Positions 36,901-46,051 of a stretch of 64,000 bases of DNA are shown here, in pieces. Positions within the stretch are counted from its first letter, which is position 1, and every line of letters begins with the position of its first letter. Both the position numbers and the translations under genes were made by a program. The stretch lies in assembly GCF_900113835.1 (NCBI RefSeq), contig NZ_FOQV01000003.1, positions 868,001-932,000 on the forward strand. Direction: 5' to 3'. The notes beneath the pieces were generated by a model. That model searched no databases. It was not told the origin of the DNA and saw nothing but the letters and a program-made list of their open reading frames with translations. Source of the DNA: Allobosea sp. OK403. GTDB lineage: Bacteria > Pseudomonadota > Alphaproteobacteria > Rhizobiales > Beijerinckiaceae.

Positions 36901-39552
36901 TTACCGCCTTCCCCGCCTCTTCGCCTTTCCCTCTCCAGCCCCCAACGGCCGCGAATCCGGCCTTGGGCCCATCTCGTCGAGCGTCGGCTTCTTCGGGCGG
37001 GTAACCGGCTTGGCTTCTCCGCCACCCCAGTTATGCGGCCCCATATCCGCATCGGTCGGCTTGCGCGCCCGGCTCGGCAGGTTGGCGTTGGCACCATAGC
37101 TGCGCTCGCCCTTGTATTTGCCGGCTGAGGCCTCGACGTCGCCCTGGCGGGCGAGCGGGTCGTCGGAGATGGCGAGCTCGGTCGCCTGGAGGCGCTTGAT
37201 CTCGTCGCGCAGGCGCGCGGCGGTCTCGAATTCGAGGTCGGCGGCGGCTTCGCGCATGCGCTTTTCAAGATCGGCCAGGGCCGCCTTGAAGTTGTGGCCG
37301 ACGAGCGGCGTGCCCATGCCGGCATCGACCGTGACATGGTCGCGCTCATAGACCGAGCCCAGGATGTCGCCGATGGCGCGCTTGATCGATTGCGGCGTGA
37401 TGCCGTGTTCGAGGTTGTAGGCCTCCTGCTTCTCGCGGCGACGCGAGGTCTCGGCCATCGCCCGCTCCATCGAGCCGGTGATGTGGTCGGCATAGAGGAT
37501 GACGCGGCCGTCGACATTGCGGGCGGCGCGGCCGATGGTCTGGATCAACGAGGTCTCGGAGCGCAGAAAACCCTCCTTGTCGGCGTCCAAAATGGCGACG
37601 AAACCGCATTCGGGAATATCGAGGCCCTCGCGCAGCAGGTTGATGCCGACGAGAACATCAAACGCGCCAAGGCGGAGATCGCGCAGGATCTCGATGCGCT
37701 CGATCGTGTCGATGTCGGAATGCATGTAGCGGACACGCACACCGTTCTCGTGGAGGTACTCGGTCAAATCCTCGGCCATGCGCTTGGTCAGCACGGTGAC
37801 GAGGGTGCGGTAACCCTTGGCCGAGACCTCCTTGATCTCATCCAGGAGGTCGGCGACCTGATGTTTTGCCGGGCGGATCTCGACGGGCGGGTCGATCAGC
37901 CCGGTGGGGCGGATGACCTGCTCGGTGAAGACGCCGCCGGTGCGCTCCATCTCCCAATTGCCGGGTGTCGCCGAGACATGCACCGATTGCGGGCGCATCG
38001 CGTCCCATTCCTCGAAGCGCAACGGCCGGTTGTCCATGCAGGAGGGCAGGCGGAAGCCGTATTCCGCCAAAGTCGCCTTGCGCCGAAAGTCGCCGCGATA
38101 CATGCCGCCGATCTGCGGCACGGTGACATGGCTCTCATCGGTGAAGACCAGCGCATTGTCGGGCAGATATTCGAACAAGGTCGGCGGCGGCTCGCCCGGC
38201 TTGCGGCCGGTGAGATAGCGCGAATAGTTCTCGATGCCGTTGCAGGAGCCGGTGGCCTCGATCATCTCGATGTCGAAGGTGCAGCGCTGGTCGAGACGCT
38301 GCGCCTCGAGATAGCGGCCCATCTTGTTGAGCTCGTCGAGGCGGCCGCGCAGCTCCTCCTTGATCGACTTGACGGCCTGGGTCAGCGTCGGGCGCGGCGT
38401 GGTGTAGTGCGAATTGCCGTAGACCTTGACGAATTCGAGGTCGGCGGTCTTCTGGCCAGTGAGCGGGTCGAACTCCGAGATCTGCTCGACCTCGTCGCCG
38501 AACAGGCCGATGCGCCAGGCGCGGTCCTCATAGTGGGCCGGGAAGAGTTCGATGACATCGCCGCGCACGCGGAAGGAGCCGCGGGCGAAATCGCCAAGGG
38601 TGCGCTTGTATTGCAGGGCGACGAGATCGGCGATGAGCTGGCGCTGCTCGATGCGCTCGCCCAGCTTGATGCCGAAGGTCATCGCCGTATAGGTCTCGAC
38701 CGAGCCGATACCGTAGATGCAGGAGACGCTGGCTACGATGATGACGTCGTCGCGCTCCAGCAGCGAGCGCGTGGCGGAGTGGCGCATGCGGTCGATCTGC
38801 TCGTTGATCGAGCTTTCCTTCTCGATGAAAGTGTCCGAGCGCGGCACATAGGCCTCGGGCTGGTAGTAGTCGTAATAGGAGACGAAATACTCGACCGCAT
38901 TGTCGGGGAAGAAGCTCTTGAACTCGCCATAGAGCTGCGCGGCCAGCGTCTTGTTCGGCGCCAGGATCAGGGCGGGACGCTGCGTCTTCTCGATGACCTG
39001 CGCCATGGTGAAGGTCTTGCCGGAGCCGGTGACGCCCAGGAGCACCTGGTCGCGCTCCTGGCGCGAGATGCCGTCGACGAGATCGGCAATCGCGGTCGGC
39101 TGGTCGCCGGCGGGCTCATATTCCGAATTCATGCGGAAGCGGATGCCGCCTTCGGATTTGTCGGGGCGCGGCGGGCGATGCGGCGTCCAGGCCTTGCCGG
39201 GATCGATGAAGGGGCTGCCGGTCTCCAGCAGCATCTGCAGCGACTGCGCCGTCAGGCTCGCAGCGGTCTCGCCCTCGACGCCGTCAAAGGCGGAATCGGC
39301 CTTCTTGCCGATCTTCTTCTTCGGCGCGCCATCGCCGGGGCGCGTTTCGTAACCGGCCTGCGGCGCGTCGGAAAAGCCGGCGGCGCCGCCCGGGACCGCA
39401 TTGCCGCGGTTGATCGCCGGGTTGAGCAGATCGGCGAGGTAGCCTTCCAGCGGCTTCAATTCCTGGCGCGAGGCCTTGGAATTGGGCGTGCGCGCGCTGG
39501 CGGGTTTTTTCGCGGGCTTCGTCTTGGCGTCAGGAGTGGAGGTTTTGGACAT
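36901..39552 (-). CDS. uvrB: Excinuclease ABC subunit B with long N-terminal extension
   Basis: An 883-residue UvrB, the damage-verification helicase of nucleotide excision repair. The conserved body begins around residue 140 ([20 protein letters not shown]). Walker A GVTGSGKT is at about 173-180, the beta-hairpin region [13 protein letters not shown] follows, and helicase motifs, including the [19 protein letters not shown] block, lie later; the UVR motif ([17 protein letters not shown]) is near the C-terminus. The first ~138 residues are an extra Lys/Ala/Pro-rich domain absent from E. coli UvrB. I start at 39552 ([10 protein letters not shown]); the frame stays open to 39993 but composition there is repeat-like. 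Confidence 0.96.
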   Translation of the reverse strand: MSKTSTPDAKTKPAKKPASARTPNSKASRQELKPLEGYLADLLNPAINRGNAVPGGAAGFSDAPQAGYETRPGDGAPKKKIGKKADSAFDGVEGETAASLTAQSLQMLLETGSPFIDPGKAWTPHRPPRPDKSEGGIRFRMNSEYEPAGDQPTAIADLVDGISRQERDQVLLGVTGSGKTFTMAQVIEKTQRPALILAPNKTLAAQLYGEFKSFFPDNAVEYFVSYYDYYQPEAYVPRSDTFIEKESSINEQIDRMRHSATRSLLERDDVIIVASVSCIYGIGSVETYTAMTFGIKLGERIEQRQLIADLVALQYKRTLGDFARGSFRVRGDVIELFPAHYEDRAWRIGLFGDEVEQISEFDPLTGQKTADLEFVKVYGNSHYTTPRPTLTQAVKSIKEELRGRLDELNKMGRYLEAQRLDQRCTFDIEMIEATGSCNGIENYSRYLTGRKPGEPPPTLFEYLPDNALVFTDESHVTVPQIGGMYRGDFRRKATLAEYGFRLPSCMDNRPLRFEEWDAMRPQSVHVSATPGNWEMERTGGVFTEQVIRPTGLIDPPVEIRPAKHQVADLLDEIKEVSAKGYRTLVTVLTKRMAEDLTEYLHENGVRVRYMHSDIDTIERIEILRDLRLGAFDVLVGINLLREGLDIPECGFVAILDADKEGFLRSETSLIQTIGRAARNVDGRVILYADHITGSMERAMAETSRRREKQEAYNLEHGITPQSIKRAIGDILGSVYERDHVTVDAGMGTPLVGHNFKAALADLEKRMREAAADLEFETAARLRDEIKRLQATELAISDDPLARQGDVEASAGKYKGERSYGANANLPSRARKPTDADMGPHNWGGGEAKPVTRPKKPTLDEMGPRPDSRPLGAGEGKAKRRGRR

Positions 39553-39697
39553 GACGGCAATATGGGACGGAAGCCGCCCAAGCGCGAGAGGGACGGGCGC
39601 ATGGCGGGCCGCACAGCTGACAGGAGATGGCAGGAGGAAAAGGCTGCGCCGTGCGGCGCGCCCTGCCGTACCTTGCGCGCAGAGCCGGTTCCGCATC

Positions 39698-39742
39698 GAG
39701 CAGGATGCGAAAAAGTGGGAACCGGTTTTTCGCATCCTGCTC
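39698..39742. repeat. Core-hairpin repeat with perfect 17-bp arms
   Basis: GAGCAGGATGCGAAAAA and its exact complement enclose the 11-base core GTGGGAACCGG. It is the cleanest copy of the fixed-core family and shows the layout: variable arm, A-tract, core, T-tract, complementary arm. It lies in the divergent uvrB-luxR region. Confidence 0.9.
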
Positions 39743-39827
39743 TGACTCTGAGATCTGAATCCGTCTCTAGAGGCTCGGTCTTGCGCAGGAGGCATTGACT
39801 CCCCGAGACGCGCTGCAAGAATGCGGC

Positions 39828-39833
39828 TATAAT
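39828..39833 (+). promoter_or_regulatory. Candidate luxR promoter -10 (TATAAT)
   Basis: A perfect TATAAT lies 21 bp upstream of the luxR ATG. No good -35 at 16-18 bp is visible, so the promoter may be activator-dependent. The rest of the 301-bp uvrB-luxR gap contains the core-hairpin repeat and no gene. Confidence 0.5.
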
Positions 39834-39853
39834 ACGGCCATTGGGGACCGTTC

Positions 39854-40582
39854 ATGTCGGGACAACACTTCGACGCCGGACGAGACGCGCTCGATTTCAT
39901 CGATGTGCTGACGCGCCTCAACGACCCGCAGACGATCATCACCTCGCTGCGCGACAAGCTCGCCAGCTTCGGCTTCCACGCCTTCCTGATCACCGGCCTG
40001 CCGGAGACCGGCGACAGGATCGCCCCGCTCGTGCTGCTGAATGGCTGGCCCGATGGCTGGTTCGAGCTCTATGTCCGGCAGAACTACGCCGATGACGACC
40101 CGATCGCGGCGCATTGCAAGACCACGATGAACCCTTTCGTCTGGGACGAGGTCTATCGCCAGGAGGTCGCCAGCGCGCGCCAGCAGGAGATCATGCGGCG
40201 CGCCAGCGACTTCAAGATGGTCCACGGCTTCTGCGTGCCGATCCACAATGAGGACGGCTTCAAGGCCGTCGTCACCATGGCCGGCGACAGGCCCGACCTT
40301 TCGCGGCCGTCCCGCTCGGCCATCCACCTGATGTCGCTCTATGCCCATGCCAAGGCCGAGGCCGCCATGCATGGCAACCGGGGCCATTGCCTCACCGTGC
40401 GGGAGCGCGAGGTCCTGACCTGGATGGCTGTCGGCAAATCGACCGAGGGCGTCGCGGAAGTGCTCAATATCCGCGCCGGAACCGTCGAGGCGCATTACCA
40501 GAACGCCGCCCGCAAGCTCGGCGCCCGGGGCCGCACGCGCACGGTGGTCGAGGCGCATCTGCGCGGCGAGATCCAGCTTTAG
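39854..40582 (+). CDS. LuxR-type acyl-homoserine-lactone receptor/regulator
   Basis: A 242-residue regulator. The N-terminal autoinducer domain keeps the residues that bind acyl-homoserine lactones in order: Trp65 and Trp69 ([10 protein letters not shown]), Tyr73, Asp82-Pro83, and Trp97 (NPFVWDE). The C-terminal GerE-type HTH spans about 178-238 ([35 protein letters not shown]). It lies 100 bp before the synthase gene, the classical quorum-sensing arrangement. GGGGA precedes the ATG. Confidence 0.93.
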   Translation: MSGQHFDAGRDALDFIDVLTRLNDPQTIITSLRDKLASFGFHAFLITGLPETGDRIAPLVLLNGWPDGWFELYVRQNYADDDPIAAHCKTTMNPFVWDEVYRQEVASARQQEIMRRASDFKMVHGFCVPIHNEDGFKAVVTMAGDRPDLSRPSRSAIHLMSLYAHAKAEAAMHGNRGHCLTVREREVLTWMAVGKSTEGVAEVLNIRAGTVEAHYQNAARKLGARGRTRTVVEAHLRGEIQL

Positions 40583-40609
40583 TTTATAGCCCGGCGAAAG
40601 CGTTGGCAC

Positions 40610-40625
40610 TCCCGGAAAACCGGGA
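40610..40625. promoter_or_regulatory. Dyad TCCCGG-AAAA-CCGGGA in the luxR-luxI gap
   Basis: A perfect 6-4-6 inverted repeat lies 56 bp before the synthase start. By position it could be the operator for the LuxR-type protein (lux boxes are 18-20 bp dyads), although it does not match the classical CTGTRCGATC half-site; alternatively it is a luxR terminator stem, but no T-run follows. Confidence 0.45.
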
Positions 40626-40681
40626 TTCCGCCCGGCGCGGATAGGCAGAAAATTCTTCCTCACGCCGCTGGGGAAGAGCAC

Positions 40682-41326
40682 ATGATTCACATCATCGACG
40701 CCTCCAATCGTCGGCTCTATGCCGACCAGATCGAGGAACATTTCCGCATCCGGCACCGCATCTATGTCGAGGAGCGCCGCTGGATGGAGCTGGAGCGCCC
40801 CGACGGACGCGAGGTCGACCAATTCGACACCGAGGACGCGGTCTATCTGCTAGCGCTGAAGGAGGGCAAGGTGATCGGGGGCTCCCGCCTCGTGCCGACG
40901 CTCTGCCCGCATCTGATGAGCGAGGTCTTTCCCTTCCTCGCCAATATCCGCGGCCTGCAGCGCGGCCCCGACATCGTCGAATGGACCCGGATCTTCGTGG
41001 TTCCCGAGTATCGCGGCCGCGAATCCACCGTGCTGCACAGCGTCCTCGCCGGCATGCTCGAATACTGCCTGGAGCAGAATTTCAGCGCGATCACCGTCGT
41101 GATGGAAACCTGGTGGATGCCGCGCTTCCTGGAGCTCGGCTGGGAGGTCAAGCCGCTCGGCCTGCCGACGATGATCGACGGCATGTCCTGCATCGGCACG
41201 ATGATCAGCGTGACCGAAGAAGCCTGGCGCAACACGCTGGCATTCAAGCGGATTGCGGCCCCGACACTGGTCGACCGGCGGCATGGGCCGCGCATCATCG
41301 AGGAAAGGCGAACCAACCATGTTTGA
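40682..41326 (+). CDS. Acyl-homoserine-lactone synthase (LuxI family)
   Basis: A 214-residue autoinducer synthase that makes an N-acyl-homoserine lactone from SAM and an acyl carrier. Conserved LuxI residues are recognisable: Arg24 in FRIRHRIYVEERRW, Trp34, Asp46 and Asp49 (VDQFDTEDAVYLL), Arg69 (GGSRLVPT), and Glu100/Arg103 (VEWTRIFVVPEYRG). GGGGAAG precedes the ATG. Its end overlaps a small gene by 8 bp. The acyl chain cannot be predicted from sequence alone. Confidence 0.95.
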   Translation: MIHIIDASNRRLYADQIEEHFRIRHRIYVEERRWMELERPDGREVDQFDTEDAVYLLALKEGKVIGGSRLVPTLCPHLMSEVFPFLANIRGLQRGPDIVEWTRIFVVPEYRGRESTVLHSVLAGMLEYCLEQNFSAITVVMETWWMPRFLELGWEVKPLGLPTMIDGMSCIGTMISVTEEAWRNTLAFKRIAAPTLVDRRHGPRIIEERRTNHV

Positions 41327-41669
41327 CGAGCACAGCTATTCGGCCTTGTCCTCCGAGGAACGGCAAGACCTCGGAAACGCGCTGGCGACCCTGATGACAC
41401 TGATGGAACGGCACCGGCGCTACACCCCGCTGCTGGAGGTCGCATCCCATTTCGACCTCCCCGACGACCTCTGGCTGCTGACGCAGGTCATGGGCCTGGA
41501 CGAAGCGGGACGCTCGGCGCTGGTGCAGCTCTTCCTGCTGACCAATGGGGCGGTCCAGGCCAAGCCGTTGAGCCAGGACGCCGTCATGCTGGTGAGCCAT
41601 GATCTCGGCGCCATCTACGAGCGGACCCGGGACCACGAGCGCGGGGTGGCCTCACCTCACGACGCGTAA
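41319..41669 (+). CDS. Small helical protein overlapping luxI, unknown function
   Basis: A 116-residue, mostly helical acidic protein (SSEERQDLGNALATLMTLME, then HFDLPDDLWLLTQVMGLDEA) with no signal peptide. The ATG at 41319 overlaps the last 8 bases of the synthase gene and follows GAGGAAAGG, so it is translationally coupled to luxI. I do not recognise the family. Coupling suggests a role in quorum sensing, for example modulating LuxR stability or activity as TraM-type proteins do, but there is no sequence proof. Confidence 0.78.
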   Translation: MFDEHSYSALSSEERQDLGNALATLMTLMERHRRYTPLLEVASHFDLPDDLWLLTQVMGLDEAGRSALVQLFLLTNGAVQAKPLSQDAVMLVSHDLGAIYERTRDHERGVASPHDA

Positions 41670-41737
41670 AGTCCACTTTCCGAGGCCGGCGGGAAACCCC
41701 TCTCCTGTGTTGGTGGGTGGCGAAACCTCGACAGAGA

Positions 41738-41956
41738 ACCCTCTCCTGTAAGGAGAGGGTAGGGTGAGGTGTCGGCCGTTTTCCGCGTGGAGCGCAGCCT
41801 TACCGTTGCGTGTGGTTGGCTCGGCTCTTTGCTGGTCAAGGGGCCGACACCTCATCCCTGCCCTTCTCACTGAACTCGGGCTTGCCCGAGTTCAGCACTC
41901 AGGGTGTCGAAGTCGGGTCTACCCGACTTCGATGCAGGAGAAGGGTTCCCCGCGCC
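41738..41956. repeat. Cassette-type composite repeat overlapping the end of a gene
   Basis: Left half CCCTCTCCTGTAAGGAGAGG and GGGTGAGGTGTCGGCC; right half GGCCGACACCTCATCCCTGC, cassettes TGAACTCGGGC/GCCCGAGTTCA and TCGAAGTCGGGT/ACCCGACTTCGA, ending GGAGAAGGGTTCCCCGCGCC. Its last 38 bp encode, on the minus strand, the C-terminus and stop of the flavoprotein gene. A partial copy of the left end lies at 41694. Confidence 0.85.
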
Positions 41957-43175
41957 CAACCTGTCCCTGTTTCAGCCAAGCCTCCATTCCCGCCGCCGCC
42001 GCGACGCCGGTGGCGAAGCAGGCCTGCAGCAGGTAGCCGCCGGTCGGGGCTTCCCAATCCAGCATCTCGCCGGCGACGAAGACGCCGGGCAGCGCCTTCA
42101 GCATGAAATCGGGGGCGACCGCGCCAGCTTCGATGCCGCCGGCGCTCGAAATCGCGCGCGTGATCGGAGCGAGGCCAGTGAGCGTGAGAGGAGCGGCCTT
42201 GATCAGTGCCGCCAAGGCCGCTGCGTCCTCAGGCAAGCGCGGGCTCGCCTCGCGCAGAAGCGCGATCGCAGCCGGCGACAGACCCGCCGCCTTGCGCAGA
42301 TGATTGCTCAAGGTCTCGCCCTTGCGGCGCTTCGCCAGACGCTCAACCAGGCGCGCCGTCTCCATGTCGGGCCGCAGATCGAGCGTGACCACCGCCCTGC
42401 CCTCGCGCAGGATCGCCTCACGCAGCAGGCCCGACAGTGCATAGACCGCACCGCCCTCGATGCCGTCGGCATCGATCATCGCCTCGCCGGTGGCCTGACG
42501 CTCACCGAAGCGGATGACGATGCGCTTCAGCGGCGCGCCACTGAAGCGCTCGCGCATCATCGCCGACCAGGCGACGGTGAAGCCGCCATTGGCGGGCAAC
42601 AATGGCGCGATGGCGACGCCACGAGCCGCGAGCAGCGGCACCCAACCGCCATCGGAACCGAGGCGCGGCCAGCTCGCGCCGCCGAGTGCCAGCAGGGTCG
42701 CGCCGGGCCGGATCGTTTCGACCGCGCCGTCGCGGGTCTGGAAGGCGAGCGCGCCGTCGGCGCTCCAGCCGGTCCAGCGCATGCCCGATGCGAGTTTGAC
42801 GCCCTGCCCCTCCAGCCGACGCAGCCAGGCACGCAGCAGAGGCGAGGCCTTCATCGCTCTAGGAAAGACGCGCCCGCTCGTACCGATGAAGCTGTCGGCG
42901 CCGAGCCCATCGGCCCAGTCACGCAAAGCCTGGGGCGGGAAGGCGCGGATTGCCGGTTCGAGCCAGGCCTGCGCGCCGCGATAGCGCGTCAGGAACTGAT
43001 CCAGCGGTTCGGAATGCGTCAGGTTCAGCCCGCCGCGGCCGGCAAGCAGGAATTTGCGCGCCGGCGAGGGCATGCGGTCATAGACCGTAACGGCGTGGCC
43101 GGCGGCGGACAGCCGCTCGGCGGCGATCAGGCCGGAGGGGCCTGCGCCGATGATCGCGATGTCGGATGTCGGCAT
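41919..43175 (-). CDS. BaiN/HI0933-like NAD(P)/FAD-dependent oxidoreductase
   Basis: A 418-residue flavoprotein. The FAD-binding Rossmann motif is IIGAGPSGLIAAERL (8-22), followed by RKFLLAGRGGLNLTHSE, the signature of the HI0933-like family, and a C-terminal FAD block (GVFVAGEMLDWEAPTGGYLLQ). The substrate of this family is uncertain. The last 12 residues (GRGEPFSCIEVG) and the TAG stop are encoded by the right end of a dispersed repeat, so the natural end has been replaced or extended by repeat insertion. Confidence 0.9.
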   Translation of the reverse strand: MPTSDIAIIGAGPSGLIAAERLSAAGHAVTVYDRMPSPARKFLLAGRGGLNLTHSEPLDQFLTRYRGAQAWLEPAIRAFPPQALRDWADGLGADSFIGTSGRVFPRAMKASPLLRAWLRRLEGQGVKLASGMRWTGWSADGALAFQTRDGAVETIRPGATLLALGGASWPRLGSDGGWVPLLAARGVAIAPLLPANGGFTVAWSAMMRERFSGAPLKRIVIRFGERQATGEAMIDADGIEGGAVYALSGLLREAILREGRAVVTLDLRPDMETARLVERLAKRRKGETLSNHLRKAAGLSPAAIALLREASPRLPEDAAALAALIKAAPLTLTGLAPITRAISSAGGIEAGAVAPDFMLKALPGVFVAGEMLDWEAPTGGYLLQACFATGVAAAAGMEAWLKQGQVGRGEPFSCIEVG

Positions 43176-43233
43176 GGACTCAAACTCCTGCAGCCCGGCT
43201 CCGGTTTCGGCTGCCGGACGGCGGCGAGCGGGA

Positions 43234-44457
43234 TCAGGCCTGCGATGTCAGCTCCTTGTGCACGAGGTGCACCCAATAGGTCGAGCCCAGAGCGAGAATA
43301 TCATCGTTGAAATCATAGAGTGGGGTGTGGAGCAGATTGCCCTTGCCCTCCGCCGCAGTGCCGTTGCCGATGCGGATGAAGGCGCCCGGCCGCTGCTCCA
43401 GCATGAAGGCGAAATCATCGGCGCCGGTGTTGAGCGGGATCTGCATCTCCATCTTCTCCGCGCCGACGAGCTCGCTGGCCACGGCCGCCGCGAGCGCCGT
43501 CTCTTCGGCCGTGTTGATCAAGGGTGGATAGCGACGCTTGTAGACATAATCGGCGCTGCAGCCCTGGATCGCCGCCACGCCCTCGGCCAGCACGCCCAGG
43601 CGCTGCTCCAGAATGTCGCGCACCGAAGCCGAGAAGCAGCGCGCCGTGCCGGTGACGACGACCTCGGCGGGGATGACATTGGGCGAGGAGAAGGCGCCGG
43701 CATTGATGTGGCCGACGCTCAGCACCGCCGGTTCGACGGCGGGAACATTGCGGGCGACGATCGCCTGGACGCCGAGGATGAAATTGGCCAGCGCGATCGT
43801 CGGGTCGGTCGCGGTATGGGCGCCGGAGCCGCCATGGCCGCCGGTGCCGCGAAAGGTCACGACCCAGGTGTCGCTGGCGGCGAGCATCGGCCCTTGCCTG
43901 ATGCCGAACTCCCCGGCGCGGCGGCCCGGCTGGTTGTGCATGCCGTAGACGGCATCGACCGGAAAACGCTCGAACAGCCCCTGCTCGAGCATGACGCAAG
44001 CGCCGCCCAAGCCCTCCTCCGCCGGCTGGAAGACAAAATGGACCGTGCCGCCGAAATCCCGGTGCTCCGCCAGATAGCGCGCGGCTCCGAGCAGCATGGC
44101 GATATGCCCGTCATGCCCGCAGGCGTGCATCTTGCCGGGACTGGTCGAGCGATGCGGGATCTCGCTCTTCTCCTCGATGCGCAGCGCGTCCAGTTCGGAG
44201 CGGAGCGCGATGGCGCGCTGCCCGCCGCGCTCGCCCTTCAGCGTGCCGACAACACCGGTGCCGGCCAGCCCCTCATGGGTTTCGATGCCCCAGCCGCGCA
44301 GCGCCCGCGCCACCAGGGCCGCCGTCCTGACCTCCTCGAAGGCGATCTCGGGGTGGGCGTGGATGTCGCGCCGAATGGCGATGAGGTCGGCTTCGAAAGC
44401 CTTGATGGCGGGAAAAACGGGGCTGTCGAGCACGGTCTCGAATCCTGGCGGGCACAT
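43234..44457 (-). CDS. M20 family amidohydrolase (hippurate hydrolase-like)
   Basis: A 407-residue metallo-amidohydrolase of the M20D type. It opens with the RRDIHAHPEIAFEE motif. The metal site includes HACGHDGHIAMLLG (Cys and His ligands), the catalytic Glu pair is in PAEEGLGG, and the dimerisation domain contains GGHGGSGAHTATDP. The usual ALRADMDALP reads ALRSELDALR here. It likely cleaves N-acyl or amide bonds of amino-acid conjugates. It lies 58 bp from the flavoprotein gene on the same strand. Confidence 0.92.
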   Translation of the reverse strand: MCPPGFETVLDSPVFPAIKAFEADLIAIRRDIHAHPEIAFEEVRTAALVARALRGWGIETHEGLAGTGVVGTLKGERGGQRAIALRSELDALRIEEKSEIPHRSTSPGKMHACGHDGHIAMLLGAARYLAEHRDFGGTVHFVFQPAEEGLGGACVMLEQGLFERFPVDAVYGMHNQPGRRAGEFGIRQGPMLAASDTWVVTFRGTGGHGGSGAHTATDPTIALANFILGVQAIVARNVPAVEPAVLSVGHINAGAFSSPNVIPAEVVVTGTARCFSASVRDILEQRLGVLAEGVAAIQGCSADYVYKRRYPPLINTAEETALAAAVASELVGAEKMEMQIPLNTGADDFAFMLEQRPGAFIRIGNGTAAEGKGNLLHTPLYDFNDDILALGSTYWVHLVHKELTSQA

Positions 44458-44572
44458 GAGCGGCCAAGATTAGAGCAGTCTCCGATCCAGTTCGATCGTT
44501 CAGTTGCTCCCGAGGCTGTTATGAACCAGGGGTCGCAGCTCCCGGACCCGATGCTGGAATGACGCGGCAGCG

Positions 44573-45271
44573 TCACCCTCGCGCAAAGGTCTCGTCGAAA
44601 GCGTAGCCCGCACCGCGCACGGTGCGCAGCGGGTCCTTGGCGTCGCCGGGCGTGATCGCCTTGCGCAGGCGGCCGACATGAACGTCGACCGTGCGCTCGT
44701 CGATATAGACGTCGCGCCCCCAGACGGCGTCGAGGAGCTGTGCGCGGGAATAGACCCGGCCCGGCGCCTGCATCAGGAATTCGAGCAGGCGGAATTCGGT
44801 CGGGCCGAGATGCAATTCCGCGCCGGAGCGGCGGACGCGCCGCGTCGTGCGGTCGAGCTCGAGATCGCCGGCCGCGAGCAGGCCCGCGACATGGCCAGGC
44901 TTGGCCCGGCGCAGCAGCGCCTGGATGCGCGCGATCAGTTCAGGCAGCGAGAACGGCTTGACCACATAGTCGTCGGCGCCGGTGGCGAGGCCGCGCACGC
45001 GCTCGGTCTCTTCGCCACGGGCGGTGAGCATGATGATCGGCACGCGCTCGGTGTCCCGGCGCGTGCGCAGGCGGCGGCAGAGCTCGATGCCCGACAGGCC
45101 CGGCAGCATCCAGTCGAGCAGGACGAGGTCGGGCGTGTGGTCGCGTAGATGCAATTCGGCATCGTCGCCGCGCGCGACGCTGTCAACCTCGAAGCCCTCG
45201 GCTTCGAGGTTGTAGCGCAGGAGCAGCGTGAGCGGCTCCTCGTCCTCGACGATCAGGATGCGTGCGGGCAT
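44573..45271 (-). CDS. phoB: Phosphate regulon response regulator
   Basis: A 232-residue OmpR/PhoB-type regulator with phospho-acceptor Asp53 (LVLLDWMLPG), the receiver Lys (YVVKPFSLPEL), and a C-terminal winged helix (LGPTEFRLLEFLMQAPGRVY). It is the last gene of the pst operon, 21 bp after phoU. It should bind the Pho box upstream of pstS. The partner kinase phoR is not beside it in this window. Confidence 0.95.
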   Translation of the reverse strand: MPARILIVEDEEPLTLLLRYNLEAEGFEVDSVARGDDAELHLRDHTPDLVLLDWMLPGLSGIELCRRLRTRRDTERVPIIMLTARGEETERVRGLATGADDYVVKPFSLPELIARIQALLRRAKPGHVAGLLAAGDLELDRTTRRVRRSGAELHLGPTEFRLLEFLMQAPGRVYSRAQLLDAVWGRDVYIDERTVDVHVGRLRKAITPGDAKDPLRTVRGAGYAFDETFARG

Positions 45272-45292
45272 GTGCGTTTCCGATGACGAACG

Positions 45293-46012
45293 TTATTGAC
45301 CAGCCGTGGCCTCGACATTGATGTCGGTGGTGTCGAGCTTGGGGCGATTGAGGTCGAGCGACTCGCCGGTGACGAGATAGTGGATCGTCTCGGCGATGTT
45401 GGTGGTGTGATCGCCGATGCGCTCGACGTTCTTGGCGCAGAACAGGAGATGCGTGCAGAAGGTGATGTTGCGCGGGTCTTCCATCATATAGGTCAGCAAT
45501 TCGCGGAAGAGCGAAGTGTAGAGCGCGTCGATCTCGTCGTCGCGGCGCCAGACCTCCATGGCCTTCTGCTCGTTGCTCGCGGCATAGGCGTCGAGCACGT
45601 CCTTGAGCTGGGCCTGGACGAGCCGGCTCATATGCTCGAGCCCGACCACGGCGCGGTGCGGCGGCTGGAACTGGCCGGAGATCGCGACCGCGCGCTTGGC
45701 GATGTTCTTGGCGAGATCGCCGACGCGCTCGATATCGGCAGCGATGCGGATCGCCGAGATCAATTCACGCAGGTCGTTCGCCAGCGGCTGGCGCCGGGCG
45801 ATGGTCAGGACCGCACGCTCCTCGACATCGCGCTGGAGGTTGTCGAGGCGCTGGTCGGCGCTGATCACCTTCTGGGCGAGCGTGGTGTCGCGGCGCACCA
45901 GCGCCACGGTGGAATCGCCGAGCATGCGCTCGGACATGCCGCCCATCTCGGCGAGGCTGCGGCGCAGCCCCTCGAGTTCGGCGTCGTAGGAGCGGACGAT
46001 ATGTTCGGTCAT
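45293..46012 (-). CDS. phoU: Phosphate signalling protein PhoU
   Basis: A 239-residue all-helical protein with two PhoU repeats and metal-binding motifs (EIDALYTSLFRELLTYMMED and ERIGDHTTNIAE). It links the Pst transporter to PhoR/PhoB and restrains phosphate uptake when phosphate is plentiful. It sits between pstB and phoB, the standard order. Confidence 0.96.
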   Translation of the reverse strand: MTEHIVRSYDAELEGLRRSLAEMGGMSERMLGDSTVALVRRDTTLAQKVISADQRLDNLQRDVEERAVLTIARRQPLANDLRELISAIRIAADIERVGDLAKNIAKRAVAISGQFQPPHRAVVGLEHMSRLVQAQLKDVLDAYAASNEQKAMEVWRRDDEIDALYTSLFRELLTYMMEDPRNITFCTHLLFCAKNVERIGDHTTNIAETIHYLVTGESLDLNRPKLDTTDINVEATAGQ

Positions 46013-46051
46013 CGCGGCGGATCCTCTGGAGGCGAAAACAGGGTTCGACAG

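Noticed and set aside
39553..39853. Search for a classical lux box upstream of luxR.
   Set aside because: Only the fixed-core repeat hairpin and a TATAAT are visible; no CTGT-N-ACAG-like 20-bp dyad.
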